Below, in pieces: positions 13,281-25,919 of a DNA stretch of 64,000 nt. The position numbers and the translations under genes were made by a program. Numbering within the stretch: position 1 is the first letter of the stretch; every line of letters starts with the position of its first letter. Below the pieces are notes generated by a model. The model made no database searches. It was not told the DNA's origin and saw only the letters and a program-made list of their open reading frames with translations. The stretch is from Tubulanus polymorphus. Its lineage: Eukaryota; Nemertea; Palaeonemertea; Tubulaniformes; Tubulanidae. The stretch covers positions 19,670,450 to 19,734,449 of the forward strand of contig NC_134029.1 of assembly GCF_964204645.1 (NCBI RefSeq). The letters are read 5' to 3'.

Positions 13281-14423
13281 GGTAAGATACTAACGTGTGC
13301 ATTCCCTGCTAACCCCAAAGACAACATTTTCTTTTTCGCTAATTATATTATAGAATCATTGATTTCCCTACTTGTCGTCTGCGATCATTTTTTCGGCTTC
13401 TCGTATGCTCCACAATACTCATTACACACACGTACAAATTCAAATGAAGGGATTAAGCTGATTTTTATCAACTGAAGAATTAGTTGTATCCGTATATCTT
13501 ATCAGATTTAAGAGGCAGCAATACGGCCATTTTGGTGGAGAGATTCAGTCAACTGCGATGTTATTCCGATCGTGTCCTTGATTTCTGGTGTAGACGAGGA
13601 AGAGATTGTTGGGACGCTTTAGTACTTACTCCTCGAGGTGCCAATCGAACAAATTGCGGCAATTTAGCAGCGGAAATTGTTACTAATAACTCGGATCCGC
13701 TGGCATAACATAGATAGATTCGCACACCTACGGTGTACCGGGTCATTGTCACCTAAACCAGCTTTCCGTTATCAGCAAAAACGAGTTCGGTTCTTCACAT
13801 GACTAACGCGCAGGGGTTACACAAATATGCGACCAAGCTATATATGAAAAAAATTATGACGACAAAACCAGCTTAAGTATATATAATAGTCCTGATCCAT
13901 TTTATCGTAGATATCAACAAGCATTACGTGCTATTTCGTAATTATGATTACGTAATTATCTCTATGTATCCAATAACAATTTGACGTTGCCTCCCGTGCT
14001 ATTAGCCCTTGCCGTAAGACCATTTATCCGCCGAAAGCGAAAGTATATCGTTATGGCAGATGCCTAAGAAGTATCGGTGCACCTTCGAAATGTGTTTCAC
14101 CTGTCAGCGTTAAACCAGGGTCGGCCCTGTATTTACAATACGATCTTTTATTGTAGCTAATTTAACGTATGCGGTATAATATTTTCCGCTTTAATAAAAA
14201 TGTATTTTACGAGCTTGAAACTATCGTTGGCTTCGCAAGTGTATTTCTTGTGATCTTATACGCGATTTATGACGCATAAAAACGAGTCTGCGTCGGGCGA
14301 ACATCGTTTGTTTTATGTCGTTCACGACAACGATATAAAAACTATATTACGATAGAAACCTTAAGGAAATACTACGAGTCTTATATATATATTGTCGAGA
14401 TAAGGTATAAGTTGTGTTCGCTT

Positions 14424-14475
14424 TTTTATGCAATCGGTTGCTGAGTAGGTTTTATGCAATCAGTTGCTGAGTAGG
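14424..14475. repeat. 26 bp tandem duplication
   Basis: Two adjacent 26 bp units (14424-14449 and 14450-14475) share TTTTATGCAATC and GTTGCTGAGTAGG and differ at a single base. Confidence 0.9.
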
Positions 14476-15843
14476 TATAAAGGACGTGGGTATTTTTTGA
14501 CGCTGCGTCTTCAGAAAAAAATGTCTTAGATTGAAAAACTATACCCAAGAAGAACGGTCAGGCTTTAGCGTGTACCGGTGTGTCAGGTGGACATTCGATC
14601 CATGATGATCAGTTTTCTTATTCCTTGCTATATGTACTTCTGGAAACTGACTTACTTATGGCGAAGTTTGCGTTATCGGCCTTGAGAATGTATTGATATA
14701 CCTCTCGGGAAAAACGAAGGCAGCATTACGGCGTCTTAACGTTGTACTATCATACGCCATTCATTACACTCGCAATTTTGCCTATTAACACAGGCGAAGC
14801 ACTCGACAGCATCGAACACTGGATTTATCGAACTTCAATTAAATTTCTCCACTTGACTGGAATACTTTCCGCGACACTCACTCGTTACACACAGATACTC
14901 GTTAAAACCAGTGTTTCTGGTAACGACCTCCCGTATTGACACGATTCAAAGTTGTTTCAACAAACGACTAAGGTCGGCCGCAACGCGCTCATCGTATTCG
15001 CGCGTCGCTTTAGGATGAACCGCATTTATGGCGTTTTCGTCGTAAAAACTATACGCGTAGATTTTGTCAAATTCCGCGGGGATTCCGGCGTATTAATCTA
15101 TCGTGCCACGCGTCCTTACATTAGCTTTAATGTCTGTTATTAATTAAGTAAATTAATATGGCAATAAATCATATATATAAAATATATACGCATTTCATTA
15201 ACAAAGTGATACGCGTAGAGATGTTTATAGCCTTGTTATATGAAGTTGACCTTGCCACTATTTTCACGTCAATAATAATATAGTTTATTTGGTTTGGTAT
15301 ATTTCGAAAGAAGTGGCTCATTTCCCATTAAACAACGTATATGTCAAGTCGACAAAAAATGAGACAGGATCCGGCCGATATTGCGTATAACGACTTAAAT
15401 TACCAGCGCGACCGAAAACAAACAACGGTAGCTAATTAATACGGGTACTACAACAAATTAATAATGAATGTTTCTCGAAACCGCGCTGTAACCGTTGAGT
15501 TGGCACAACTTCCGGTATTCGAACTACCGCAAATCGCGTTCACTAAAACGCGGGTAATACGGCGCGCACGGGTGCTAAATCCTCGGCCATCGAGATATAA
15601 TTGTTAATATCCCCGGTAATTTTCATTCGGCAATTTACGCGGAATTATGAACCAATTACCGACACAGGCTTACCGAGCCGTGCGCCGTGTGCGCTTACGG
15701 AGAAGATACGTGTGATCTTCGTGATAGATTTTTTCCATCAAAGAACGCGGAATTCTTGGGAATATGCGGTAAAATCCCACATAACAGACAAGATTGAATG
15801 AACGAGGTCGAAATGTTTCCTTGAGCTACAGTTTATTTTCAAC

Positions 15844-15879
15844 GTTTCGATAATATTATATCCTAACAGTTATATTCAG
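15844..15879 (-). ncRNA. Decayed hammerhead-like motif
   Basis: On the minus strand it reads CTGAATA...TAGGAT...CGAAAC. The flank TCAACGTTTCGA next to TTTATT is shared with the intact motif at 51.6 kb. The CTGANGA core has decayed to CTGAATA and the stem is broken, so this is a non-functional relic of the same repeat family. Confidence 0.45.
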
Positions 15880-17017
15880 GATGAATGCGTAGTGGGAGAT
15901 CCCTTTGGCGCGTAATCGCAAACTCAAGTGGTTACGGATCAGTCGTCAGGAAAGGTATTCAAAAGATATCAACGCAGGCCCAAATTGCAAATGACGCTCT
16001 TTAAACACTGTAAAAATGGGAAATATAACTTTAAGAGATACTTAGATATTTACAAATTGATGAAAATCGCGATTTTTGATGCGAAGTTTAAATATGCGGT
16101 CCTTGGTTTCGCATTGTCACTGCTCTCAATTATTGCATTCGAAAAACATTAGAATCGCCGGCAAATATCTGCATGTCATTTAAAAAGATGTATAAATCAT
16201 TTTTATCAAGCAAGGGACTGCAGAGCTGGTTGGAATTCAATGAAAACTTATGTTTCAAATAAGGAGTGAAAATGATCGCAACAATGGGAACCTCGAGGGA
16301 CCGCCACAAAATCGCCTAGAAAATGTAAACTTCTTTATACTGTGACAGCAGAAATTATGATATGAATATCTACAATCCAGGACTAAGAGACGAATCCAGT
16401 AATAAGTGATAAAAACAAACTAGGGGATGATACATACATATTATATACAGATGAGGGAAAACAAAGCATTTAGATACAAGACATTATGGAAAATTGAAAA
16501 AACGGAAATTGAAGCCATAAATTGACTGCGACTCATGCTTGATTTTGACCTTAAGAACAAACAAGTAGAGATCACTCATATTGAATGGATTTTTCAGAAA
16601 ACGCACATTTTTATCAATATATTTGAGTGGTTCGAAACATTTTGCGGGATTCGTGTCTCATTCGTTCGTCTCTAACAGTTACAATCTAGGGCCTGATTTT
16701 CTCGGGAATATCTCTTCGGTTTTCTTCGAACTATACAAAGCGACGAACGAACGCATCGTGCCGAGTTGTTAGCGCGAACTAAAACGTAGCGTCGAGATAA
16801 ATTGCCCATTATTGTGTGCTCTTACCTTTCCGTACATTAAAGACATTAAAGTAACAGATCTGCGTTAAGCTGTCGTACGCGGGCATCTATCCACGAATTT
16901 TACTGCCGACCTAAACGTCTACATTAGAGAGTAATTTCATCTAACCCATTCCTGATTATGCCAGATTCCAATCGTCTCAGCCCGCATGCTTTATACACGT
17001 CGTCTTATTTCTTATCT

Positions 17018-17029
17018 TTTCAGGTAAGC
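17018..17029 (+). promoter_or_regulatory. Candidate recursive (ratchet) splice site
   Basis: A pyrimidine-rich tract (TTATTTCTTATCTTTTCAG) ends in a 3' splice site at 17022-17023 and is followed at once by a consensus 5' splice site GTAAGC. This zero-length-exon arrangement is the known form of recursive splice sites in long introns. It is on the + strand, as are the Ig exons at 58-61 kb. Chance occurrence in 64 kb is possible. Confidence 0.45.
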
Positions 17030-17998
17030 TTAATGCGTGTTTTTATGTGAAGAAACTGTTTGGGTTTAACGAGGGCGGTAAGAAAAAATACTTTCATATC
17101 ATAATTGTATATATTATCGTGCGTCGAATCTCGTAAAAGTGCATAAACGAGGAACCGTTATTTCAAATTTTCGCAGTTACATATACGGCCTGCTAATGGG
17201 ATGACATAAATCGATCGTTATTTCGTATATGTACATGAAACATACGGTCGTATCAGCTATTTAACCATTTGATGTTTGGATAAGTTTTGAATGTATTCCT
17301 TGTTGTGCGATGTTTTTATACATTACGCTCTATCAAAAGTTGTAGATAATATAGAGGGGAAGCGGCCTTACATAAAAATACGTTTCCGTCACAGCGCGTA
17401 AACATTCTTGAAATTACTGCTTGAGAAAACGATGATCCATCTTCAGGTAGGAATAACAACACGGTCATAACAGTCATAATTGTCAAACATCATCCTCCGC
17501 AAATATGCTTTGCCTGACTGCTGGCGGAAATTACCAAGTGTATTGCATATTACAACTGCGCGTTTCCCGACGCTGCTAGATACAGCGGCGGCCGAACGGT
17601 TCGGTCTCTCTCTCTCGCGCCGCTCTCAAAATTGAACGCAACCTTACCGCATTATGCGCCGTAATATATGACATTAGCGACCGGTGTCCACCGGCAAATT
17701 GCTAGGTGGCTTACTAATTCAGACTGTAGGGGATGATACCTAATCGTAAATTAGCGCTAATGTTATCCTGTTAAAGTTGCTCGATAGGATAGACACGAGC
17801 AAAGACGCCGGAATTATGCAACCGTCGTCTGCCTACAGGAATGGATTTCTCAGCAGTTTTAGACACCGAAACTTAGAAGACAATGAATTCGAACTTTGGA
17901 TTTTTGAATTCGTATTTCTGTTGCATGCGCCTTGAGAATCTTCATGCATGTATTGAATTCATGAAGGAAGATTACCCGATCTATTTCTGTTGTTTTTA
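17030..17998. other. Non-coding sequence, no gene recognised
   Basis: Nothing nameable. A short CT run (CTCTCTCTCTCGCG) lies near 17606. Confidence 0.5.
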
Positions 17999-18404
17999 CC
18001 ATGCCATGCCATACCATACCATACCATACCATACCATACCATACCATACCATACCATACCATACCATACCATACCATACCATACCATACCATACCATACC
18101 ATACCGTACCCAACCCATACCAATACCAATATCCGTACCCAACCCATACCAATACCAATATCCGTACCCACACCACACCACACCACACCACACCACACCA
18201 CACCACACCACACCACACCACACCACACCACACCACACCACACCACACCACACCACACCACACCACACCACACCACACCACACCACACCACACCACACCA
18301 CACCACACCACACCACACCACACCACACCACACCACACCACACCACACCACACCACACCACACCACACCACACCACACCACACCACACCACACCACACCA
18401 CACT
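17999..18404. repeat. ACCAT/ACCAC pentanucleotide array
   Basis: About 400 bp in three blocks. First is ACCAT pentamers to 18104. Then come two copies of a 29 bp unit starting CGTACCCAACCC (18105-18133 and 18134-18162). Last is a nearly pure ACCAC array (about 18168-18402, roughly 47 copies). The + strand is essentially free of G through the last block. It opens frames of 140-180 codons in several registers on both strands (HTTPH, GVVWC and similar), which are artefacts. Confidence 0.97.
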
Positions 18405-19072
18405 ACATCATTTATTGCTATCAATTAGAAATATGGAACTCCGTTTTGGTAGATATTTTGGTCATTATTTGGTAATATTTTGGTCCCTTTAGACGCAATA
18501 GAAGTCTCGTTGAATGCTGGGAGGTGCGAGCGAAACCTCCTGAGATGCTGGTTCGTACGCAGCAAGTGTTCGTGTCGACTTGACATTGATAAATCAATGC
18601 AGCCGTATCAAACTTCGCGATCGAATGTTATATCTTTAAACGCATCTCTGGCCATTTTAGAACACTCGATACGATAGCGTACATGTATGATACCCGACTA
18701 TATAGCCCGAATTGATCGCAATGATGCAAACAATGATCAAAACAAGATACACCCATTGTATTGTACTGTACTGAATTTTCGATTATGGTCATATAAATAG
18801 TATATCCAGCAGATATTGCCTCCGGGTTAGAACGCCAGTTTGAATGACCATGAAGTTCATTCATTGCGTATAATACGGGCCCTGGTGGCGAACGTAAATT
18901 AGAATCAGCAAGTAACTGGTTAACAAGATTAAACTATACAGATTAAAAGTTATCTTTATCTGTTCTTCGCGGTTAAATTATACTGACTGGTTAACCCTTC
19001 CATCACCGAAACCGATCAATTATTTTCTGTCAAAACATGGACTCTAAAATCAAGTCCATGGTCGAAGATAAT

Positions 19073-19165
19073 TCAATTCAATTCTTTATTGATCCGTGGC
19101 GTAGTTATGCATAATTGGATGATATACAATAAAATAAAAAGATAAATAAACAATAATTATACATA
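19073..19165 (-). mobile_element. Possible retroposon 3' end
   Basis: Read on the minus strand, an A/T-rich stretch ends in GATCAATAAAGAATTGAATT plus a further GAATT unit. This looks like a polyadenylation signal followed by the short tandem tail typical of LINE or SINE insertions. No body is recognisable, so this is weak. Confidence 0.3.
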
Positions 19166-19472
19166 CATAGAGAAAAAAAAACAACATTGATTATGTACGT
19201 TTATTAGATATGATCAAAGCTGGCTTGGATCTCGGTTGACCGTCCGTCGAGTAGTCTGTAGCGAGGCCAATTTATAACAAACAGAAAAACAAACCGCACG
19301 CATCAACACAACTGAAGCATTTTGTGCAAATCTTGCGACGACCAGTGACCTGCGGAAAACAAATCATTTCCGTTGGTTATTCCTGAAACAACATTCAATC
19401 ACGTCGCGAATTGTTCACTTCACCTCAAAGGCATGCGACGGACGAACATATTGTGTGTGCAGCGATGTCGTT

Positions 19473-19492
19473 GCGGCGGCGGCGGCGGCGGC
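19473..19492. repeat. GCG trinucleotide run
   Basis: About 6-7 uninterrupted GCG units in an otherwise AT-rich region. They encode a polyalanine stretch in chance frames on both strands. Confidence 0.9.
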
Positions 19493-20167
19493 TCCTTGCA
19501 TTCTCGAGCACAAGTGTTTTTTCCTCGGTTTTGAAGTATATATGCGCTCTATCATCCCTTCAGCAATGACCGGCATTCGTCTGTCTGATATAATGAAACG
19601 ACGGACGATACGAAACGACAAGATACGACTCTTCGATACACGACCGGGTGCACATAAATACGATTTCAGGCATGCCGTATACATTCGCCCGTATCCTAAA
19701 TATCAATAAATCTTTGAATTGATCAATGTCACGCTACACTATTTTGATTAAACAATTCTTTACTTTCATCAATCACTCCAGGGAGTAGGATATACACAGT
19801 ATAGACACTAGAAATGAGCCAATATCTTCTAATTCGTAAGTTGTTGGAATGTGGAAGATAAGGTACTGAATAAGTAACGGGTGTTGACCAAAATCAGCCC
19901 TAGCTTCGGGCTAAGAAAGTCCCTTTACGTTCGATTTAGAACTATTTCAATGCCGGTGGGATGTTTCAATTCTTTGTAACCGATACCCTAGCTGCGAGTA
20001 AAAGCCGTTCATTCAAACATATTGTATTCAGTCACATTGAAACTCGTAATACAATGTAATCAAAAGTGAATGAAATCAAAAGTGAATGAATCATAAAAAG
20101 ACGAATCGGGAACATGCTTCGTTGATTTTTGTTTTCGGCATTTCGACGGGTACGATGATCTCGGCCG

Positions 20168-20255
20168 CGGAATTCCGAGGGTCAAACATGTTTGATTCCG
20201 TGTTTCCGTCGCCTGGCGTTACTTTGCGTCGTGCGCGTTGGACTAAGTGAAACAA
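20168..20255. repeat. GTTTCCCTG/GTGCGTT family block
   Basis: TCAAACATGTTTGATTCCGT, then GTTTCCGTCGCC and GTCGTGCGCGTTGGACT, match the right part of the 13.05-13.28 kb repeat (CAAACATGTTTG...CCGTGTTTCCCTG...GTGCGTT). It is a partial, diverged copy. Confidence 0.5.
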
Positions 20256-22251
20256 ATATACGAAACGTGGGTTACCTATATACTTGACCATAGATAAAAA
20301 CCTGGCTTTAGGTTAGATAGTGCGGCAGCGCTTTTTACAACGAGTTTAAAAGCGATTTCGAGGGTTCTAAATTTAGAATTAAATCAACGTATCATATCGG
20401 ACTGATAAGAGGGTGTGCCCGTTGCATAAGATTAAACTCGTGAAATTGACGACACCTCCAACAAATTCGATACGTATCGCTTGTACACAAAAGGAAAGTC
20501 TGTCGTATACAGTGAAGTGTTTGCCAATTCGTAGGTTTCGTAATGATGGATTGATTTTGATGAAGGGTACGTGGGTGTCTTGGCCGGCAGCGTCGAATAT
20601 ATATCGACAAAATCCCCGCTGATGTTTACTACAATCGAGATAAATAGCGCGCGGAGTAACTGATACGTTTGAAATTTAAATACGCTTTAAAACAATAATA
20701 TAGCTATACGACTGAAAAACCTACCACGCAGTAATAACGTTGATCAAGAGGGTTCGTGTTGGCGGGAATCGGGGATGGAAAGCCAGCGCATATTCTGGGG
20801 GAGAATTTTCGTGAACGTATAAACACGTCGATATAACGAAGGAGAATTATTATGCGATGAAAACGACAAATTTTGAAATAATCGATCGACGAAATTTCGA
20901 TTTCTTAGAACACGTATAATGACTTGATATATCATTTTGAGAAAAAGCATAATGACGAAGAATCCAGTTGCGGTAAACCCATTGTTCGACACGATTTTGT
21001 CAATTCAATCGTTTGGTAAACAAAGATCTGACTCGATTTTTGTCTTCGCCTCGAAGACGGTTTGTGTGCAAACTATGTCATCTGTCAGGTTAACGCGTCA
21101 CATCCTGTGTAGCACGCCGTAAATAGGCACCTACTCGGAGGTGTCTCGTCGCGTCAAAACATTTGCCGTGGAAATCTAGCACCGATTCGACAATCGAGTT
21201 AGGTATTTGAACTTCGAATCGAATCAGCGATTCAGTGCGACGTACGTAAAATTGATTCCGACATTGTGTGGGCTTAGATTTCTTTCTCATCAACACATCG
21301 TTGCAACTTTTTTTTCACTATACGATTTGTAGTAAATCGATAGTTCTTCGTATTATTTGACTGTATAGATGCAACGAATTCACCTTTGAAATACGAGTGC
21401 GCCAATCCACCTACTAATGTAGACGAGGTCTTTGCCAACGTTTGGGTGAATTCTTCGAAATGTTCGTCCCACTATTATATATTGCCACAACCACCACCTT
21501 CTCCACACAACCTAACGATTTTAAACAAACCCACATTTTCCCGGCTTCGTCGCTCTTATCGCTGAAAAAGTCATACAAGCCCCGTGGTGTTGATAATCTC
21601 CTGCCGCGCATCTCAGTTTGTCGCGCGAGGGAAAATTGATGATAAGTCAATCGGGACATAATACCCCGAAATCATCCTGATAAATCGGTTACCTTATTAG
21701 TTTAAGCGCTGACAATGTACGTCAGCGCCTCCGATGTTTTGTACTCGGCGGCGTTACAATATTGTTGCTCTAATACTCAATTCGACAAATAATCATTTAC
21801 ACGGTTCCATTCTCTTTGATGATGAATGCACGTGTATTACGAGGTAATGCCGTGAATGGCGCCGTGAAAGCTTCAGTTATTTACACGTATTTCGCATCTG
21901 GATATAAACAGCCCGATCGAAACGCAATCAGTACTTCATAGAGCTGCCTTGGTAATTTTATTACTGATCAGCCGGTTTGGTCTGACAGTATTGCTGTCAC
22001 TTCTGGTGACGATGACATCAAAAAATACACGTTACGCCGTCAAGCCGACATAAATGCCTCGTATAGCAGACGTCTGATCAGCGACATGATCAAGCCTTCT
22101 TCTATTGCTAGTCGCATCTTTCGCTCGTTCTCCATTCACCATTGTGCCGCGCTATATAAGATGTATACCGCAGATAAGCTCGGGATTGCCGTTGTGGGAA
22201 CGCTTACACACAGCGTCGATACCTAGTTAATGGTTTCGTCCGTCGAATATG

Positions 22252-22255
<4 letters not shown>

Positions 22256-22282
<27 letters not shown>
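22256..22282. repeat. TA microsatellite
   Basis: About 13 uninterrupted TA units. Confidence 0.9.
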
Positions 22283-22287
<5 letters not shown>

Positions 22288-23425
22288 TTTCAGAAATGGA
22301 CGTTTTGTCGTCCTTACACGCGTAAGCAGTGATCGCCATATTGGAGACCATTGACGCAAGATTGTAAGCCGCTTGGTGACCCATGTGGTGAAGTCAAGAT
22401 GAAATGAAAAGTATCAAAGACATCGCGACCTGAAGAATTACTTATAGAAAACAGAGGAAATGGTCGATTATCTTTTTTGTCACGATGATCTTGTTCTTTG
22501 ACGTTCGCGCTTCTTTCGGTATTTTGGGCAAATGCGATGTTATACAAACAAGATATCGAAATAAAGACTCTTACTGAAAAAAGAAATCAACACAACTTGC
22601 ACTGAAAAAACACACGGCCCCCGTGAAACTGGCAAGTATAGCCTTGAACTATACAAATGAAATTGACAGAAATGAAGAGTTTCGTGATGCAAGGTTGTCG
22701 CTATTGACCGGTCGGAAAGTCAGGGCTTTGAAATATGATCCGTTGGTTTCATATTACCGCAGAGAAAAGACCCACACACGGTCGTAATGATATAAATAAA
22801 CCGCTACTACAATCAGATGCGACATCAGAAAAACGTTTTTCGCCAGCGATGCTTGAAAAGGAAGATAAAATCGATCATTTCTATAATCTATATTGTCCGT
22901 GTGGCTTTATGCCATGCGTCGAATCATTGGTGATACCATCTCTGTCAGGCCTATAGCTACCCTCGTCTGGGTGAACCCGTCCGAAGCTGCTTCTTTGAGT
23001 AACGATTTTCTTTTCTTACATACGAAAAGCTGTTTCATGTCCACATAACCCAATATTTAGCCGTCGCGACAAAATCAATCTATTTTGCCCTCGGGATATT
23101 CATCAAATCCTCTTTGCACATACACCTTTGCGATGCGGTGCTATCAATCCTAAGTACTGCTCGTGTTGGCTAAGTGTTCCTATCCATATTGTTGATCGCT
23201 GCTTTTTTTCTTGTCTTTCAGAAGGAATCTCTAATTTCCCAACTGACCTCATTCCTTGCCCATCGATTTTCAGTCAGAGTAACCAGTGATACTACGTCCA
23301 TCTCCATTGTATTTCATCTTTAAAATGATACAACATGTCTTAACGCATAATTTCATGTATTCCTCTTTGACACAAATGTCATGGGATATTAAACTCTGCT
23401 CACGAATTTGGGAGATTCTGAAATG

Positions 23426-23575
23426 ATTGGTTGATTGATTTTATTTTCATAGAACATAATAACATATCATAATGATTTCTATTACAAAATATTGAGATGA
23501 ACTATGAAGGACTCGTCCAGAGCCTGAAGGCTGTAGCTCTGTACATAGTGGACGAGCCCTATCAATATCATGTGG
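23426..23575 (-). mobile_element. Probable LINE 3' end
   Basis: On the minus strand, a GC-rich hairpin (GGCTCGTCCAC...GGACGAGTCC) is followed by an A/T-rich 3'-UTR-like stretch that ends in AATAAAATCAATCAATCAA. A terminal stem-loop plus a short tandem tail is typical of non-LTR retrotransposon 3' ends. No reverse transcriptase sequence is present, so the copy is severely 5'-truncated and the clade cannot be named. Confidence 0.5.
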
Positions 23576-24486
23576 CTTTTCTAAGGTAAGCTATTTTCAA
23601 AAACAACATACATCATACAATAATGAGTTTTGGGGATACAATCCCCATTCGAAATTTCTAATGACGCTAGCATTTTGAAAATTGAGATTCGTGCTAACCG
23701 TCGAACTGATCTGTAAATTCTGAAAGGATGGGTTAAGTGTATACTTCTTTTTTCTAGATCCGGTAACGGTCTTTTCTTGTTTATGTTGTTAACTACTTGT
23801 TCTTTACTGTAGAGCATCGAGCGAGTGATTGTTCATATCCATACGGATTCACTTCAAAGTAATTGCATAGTAAGCTGAATCCGGCTAACATCATCGGAAT
23901 ACGAAATGTTTGTGTCTGGTAAATTGGGCATTATACTCTTCATTAGTTCGTAATCCCGTTCGCCTAGCGTCGTTCGTGTCGGTTAGTATCGTATTGACTG
24001 CCTGCATCGGTAACCGGGCGCCATAAATCCGACAAGAATTGCCAACTAAGCACATTCACTCAGCCAGGAGATAGTTTCTCATCTTCAACTGCGCGAGCAT
24101 ATATTTCATCCGACACGAAATTGGATTAGCTTGCCCTAAATTTCCTGGTTACAGCGAGTGCTTTGTTGTGATCAATAAATGATAGAAAGATTGTCTGCGG
24201 TATCAGCGCAAGATGGAAACCAACTTCGGCCGTTTGCGTCTAGCGCGTTGATAACCAAACCTGTCTCTTTTCTCGGTAAACTAGTAGCTGATAAAGCGTT
24301 CGATAGAAGACTTTATATATGCTGGTTTGATTTAGTCAGATTAAGTGACAACGCTTAAAAAGACGATATAAAATGAGATTATATATTCTCAGGATTTCAA
24401 ACTAATGGCCCTTCATATTGGCCAGCTCCTGTATAGTCGGATCAACCCACGTAACCTCCGTCCAAAAATCACCGAAGTGTTAAAAA

Positions 24487-24705
24487 TCGTGGAAGCCGTC
24501 GTTTTGTTCATGACGGGGGCAGTTTCCATAAACTTCCGAGCTACTTGTACCTCTCATTCACCGCATCAACGCATTAAGACTGTATCAAAAATGGCAGAAG
24601 TGATATAGAAACTACCGATGCCGACATTCTGTTCACGATGAAGGCATAATTCCATAAATATTGGAGCTACCATTCGTGGCCACCGCATCGTCTCAATTCA
24701 GACCG
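24487..24705. repeat. Diverged tandem duplication, about 125 bp period
   Basis: Two stretches (about 24487-24583 and 24611-24705) share in order a GTTCA(T/C)GA block, TTCCATAAA, GAGCTAC, CACCGCATC and AGAC. They differ at many positions, so this is an old duplication. Confidence 0.5.
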
Positions 24706-25271
24706 CGCATCGCACCACTTCTTGAAAACACAATCAATTTTCTGTTAATTGTGCTAGCTTTTTCTTCGAATTACGTCGGATTAAGAGCTCGTTATCTTTA
24801 GATTATGGAGATTCGACGTTGTTGTTGAAAGTTCGCTTCGGGTAATAGTAGAATATTCAACGATCCCTCGAAGGATAAAATTGATTCGTGATAGTTCTGC
24901 CTTGTGATATAAGAATCTATTCGGCCATTGGTGCCATCCCGAAACAATGAACCCGATACTCTCTACAAGGCGAAAAGGCCATTACGTCTGGAATAATATT
25001 GCTGAATGACGGAACGGTACTGCATTATTAAGCAAGTTACTTACCACTGCCCTAAGGATCTATAAATTTCCTTGGAAAATTATACCATTATGGCCATCGG
25101 GATATGATATGAAGTGATTATCACGACATAAATTTGTCATCGTAGCCACGCACCGATATCGTTACATATCATATGGATGAGTGGGACGAAGATATATATA
25201 TGTACACATGTATAAACGTAGGATATTATCATTCACTTAATAAACGTCAGTGGCACATTGGCGACAACCTG

Positions 25272-25506
25272 ATATCCAGAAACGACGAACTCCTGCGAGT
25301 CGCTGAGCCCTGTTGGTAAAAATGATTAGATTAAAATGAAGATACATATAATGCCTCATTTTGCAATTGCGACCTCGGCATCCCCGGGAAATATCAAGAA
25401 ACGACGAACATGCGCCAGTCGCTGAGCCCTGTTGGTAAAAATGATAAGATTAAAACGAAGAGATATAATGCCTCATTTTGCAATCGCGACTACGGCGTCC
25501 CCGGGA
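25272..25506. repeat. Tandem duplication, 119 + 116 bp
   Basis: Two adjacent units (25272-25390 and 25391-25506) share AGAAACGACGAAC, GTCGCTGAGCCCTGTTGGTA, ATAATGCCTCATTTTGCAAT and CCCCGGGAA. They differ by scattered substitutions and a few small indels. Confidence 0.95.
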
Positions 25507-25919
25507 AAGATTGTTTTAAACACTTAACGACATGTGCTGTAGTTTAATTAGAAAATTTGCATTTGGTTAATTACGTTTAAGGTGCCTAAATGAAGCCCTC
25601 GGGTGGTTGACGCGATTCACAAGATGCTGCAGATTCTAATATCGTAAATCATGCGAAGGTGCTAGACGTAATGAAATGCTTAAGCACGCTGGAAACTGCC
25701 GTTAACCGTGTGTAGCATCATCGAGTTGTCCATTTGATAACAACACGTTGCGGAACGTGTATGGAAATCATCGTCGTGTAACTTTTCTTCGTTTGCGTCG
25801 TATTTCAATTCCAGTCTTCATCATCATCAAGTCAACCGCCCAGTGGAAACGATATTTTGAAACGTGGCAAGGGAAATTTCCAAAAGTTAATTTTACTTAA
25901 ACCCATTTGTGAAACTGTA
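25507..25919. other. Short non-coding spacer
   Basis: Nothing recognised between the 25.3-25.5 kb duplication and the SINE. Confidence 0.5.

Larger units (their letters stand above)
13281..17020. other. Non-coding sequence, probable intron
   Basis: No exon recognised. It contains a 26 bp tandem duplication at 14424-14475 and the hammerhead-like relic at 15.84 kb. If the ratchet site at 17023 is real, this is intron of a + strand transcript. Confidence 0.45.
18405..25271. other. Non-coding sequence with scattered repeats
   Basis: No exon recognised. It holds a GCG run, possible LINE 3' ends (19.08 and 23.43 kb), a GTTTCCCTG-family block (20.2 kb), a TA microsatellite (22.26 kb) and a diverged duplication (24.49-24.71 kb), each listed separately. 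Confidence 0.45.

Noticed and set aside
17859-18492. Several open frames of 140-180 codons across the pentamer array
   Set aside because: They are produced by a stop-free pentanucleotide repeat read in many registers on both strands (HTTPH, GVVWC, IPYHT). Not genes.
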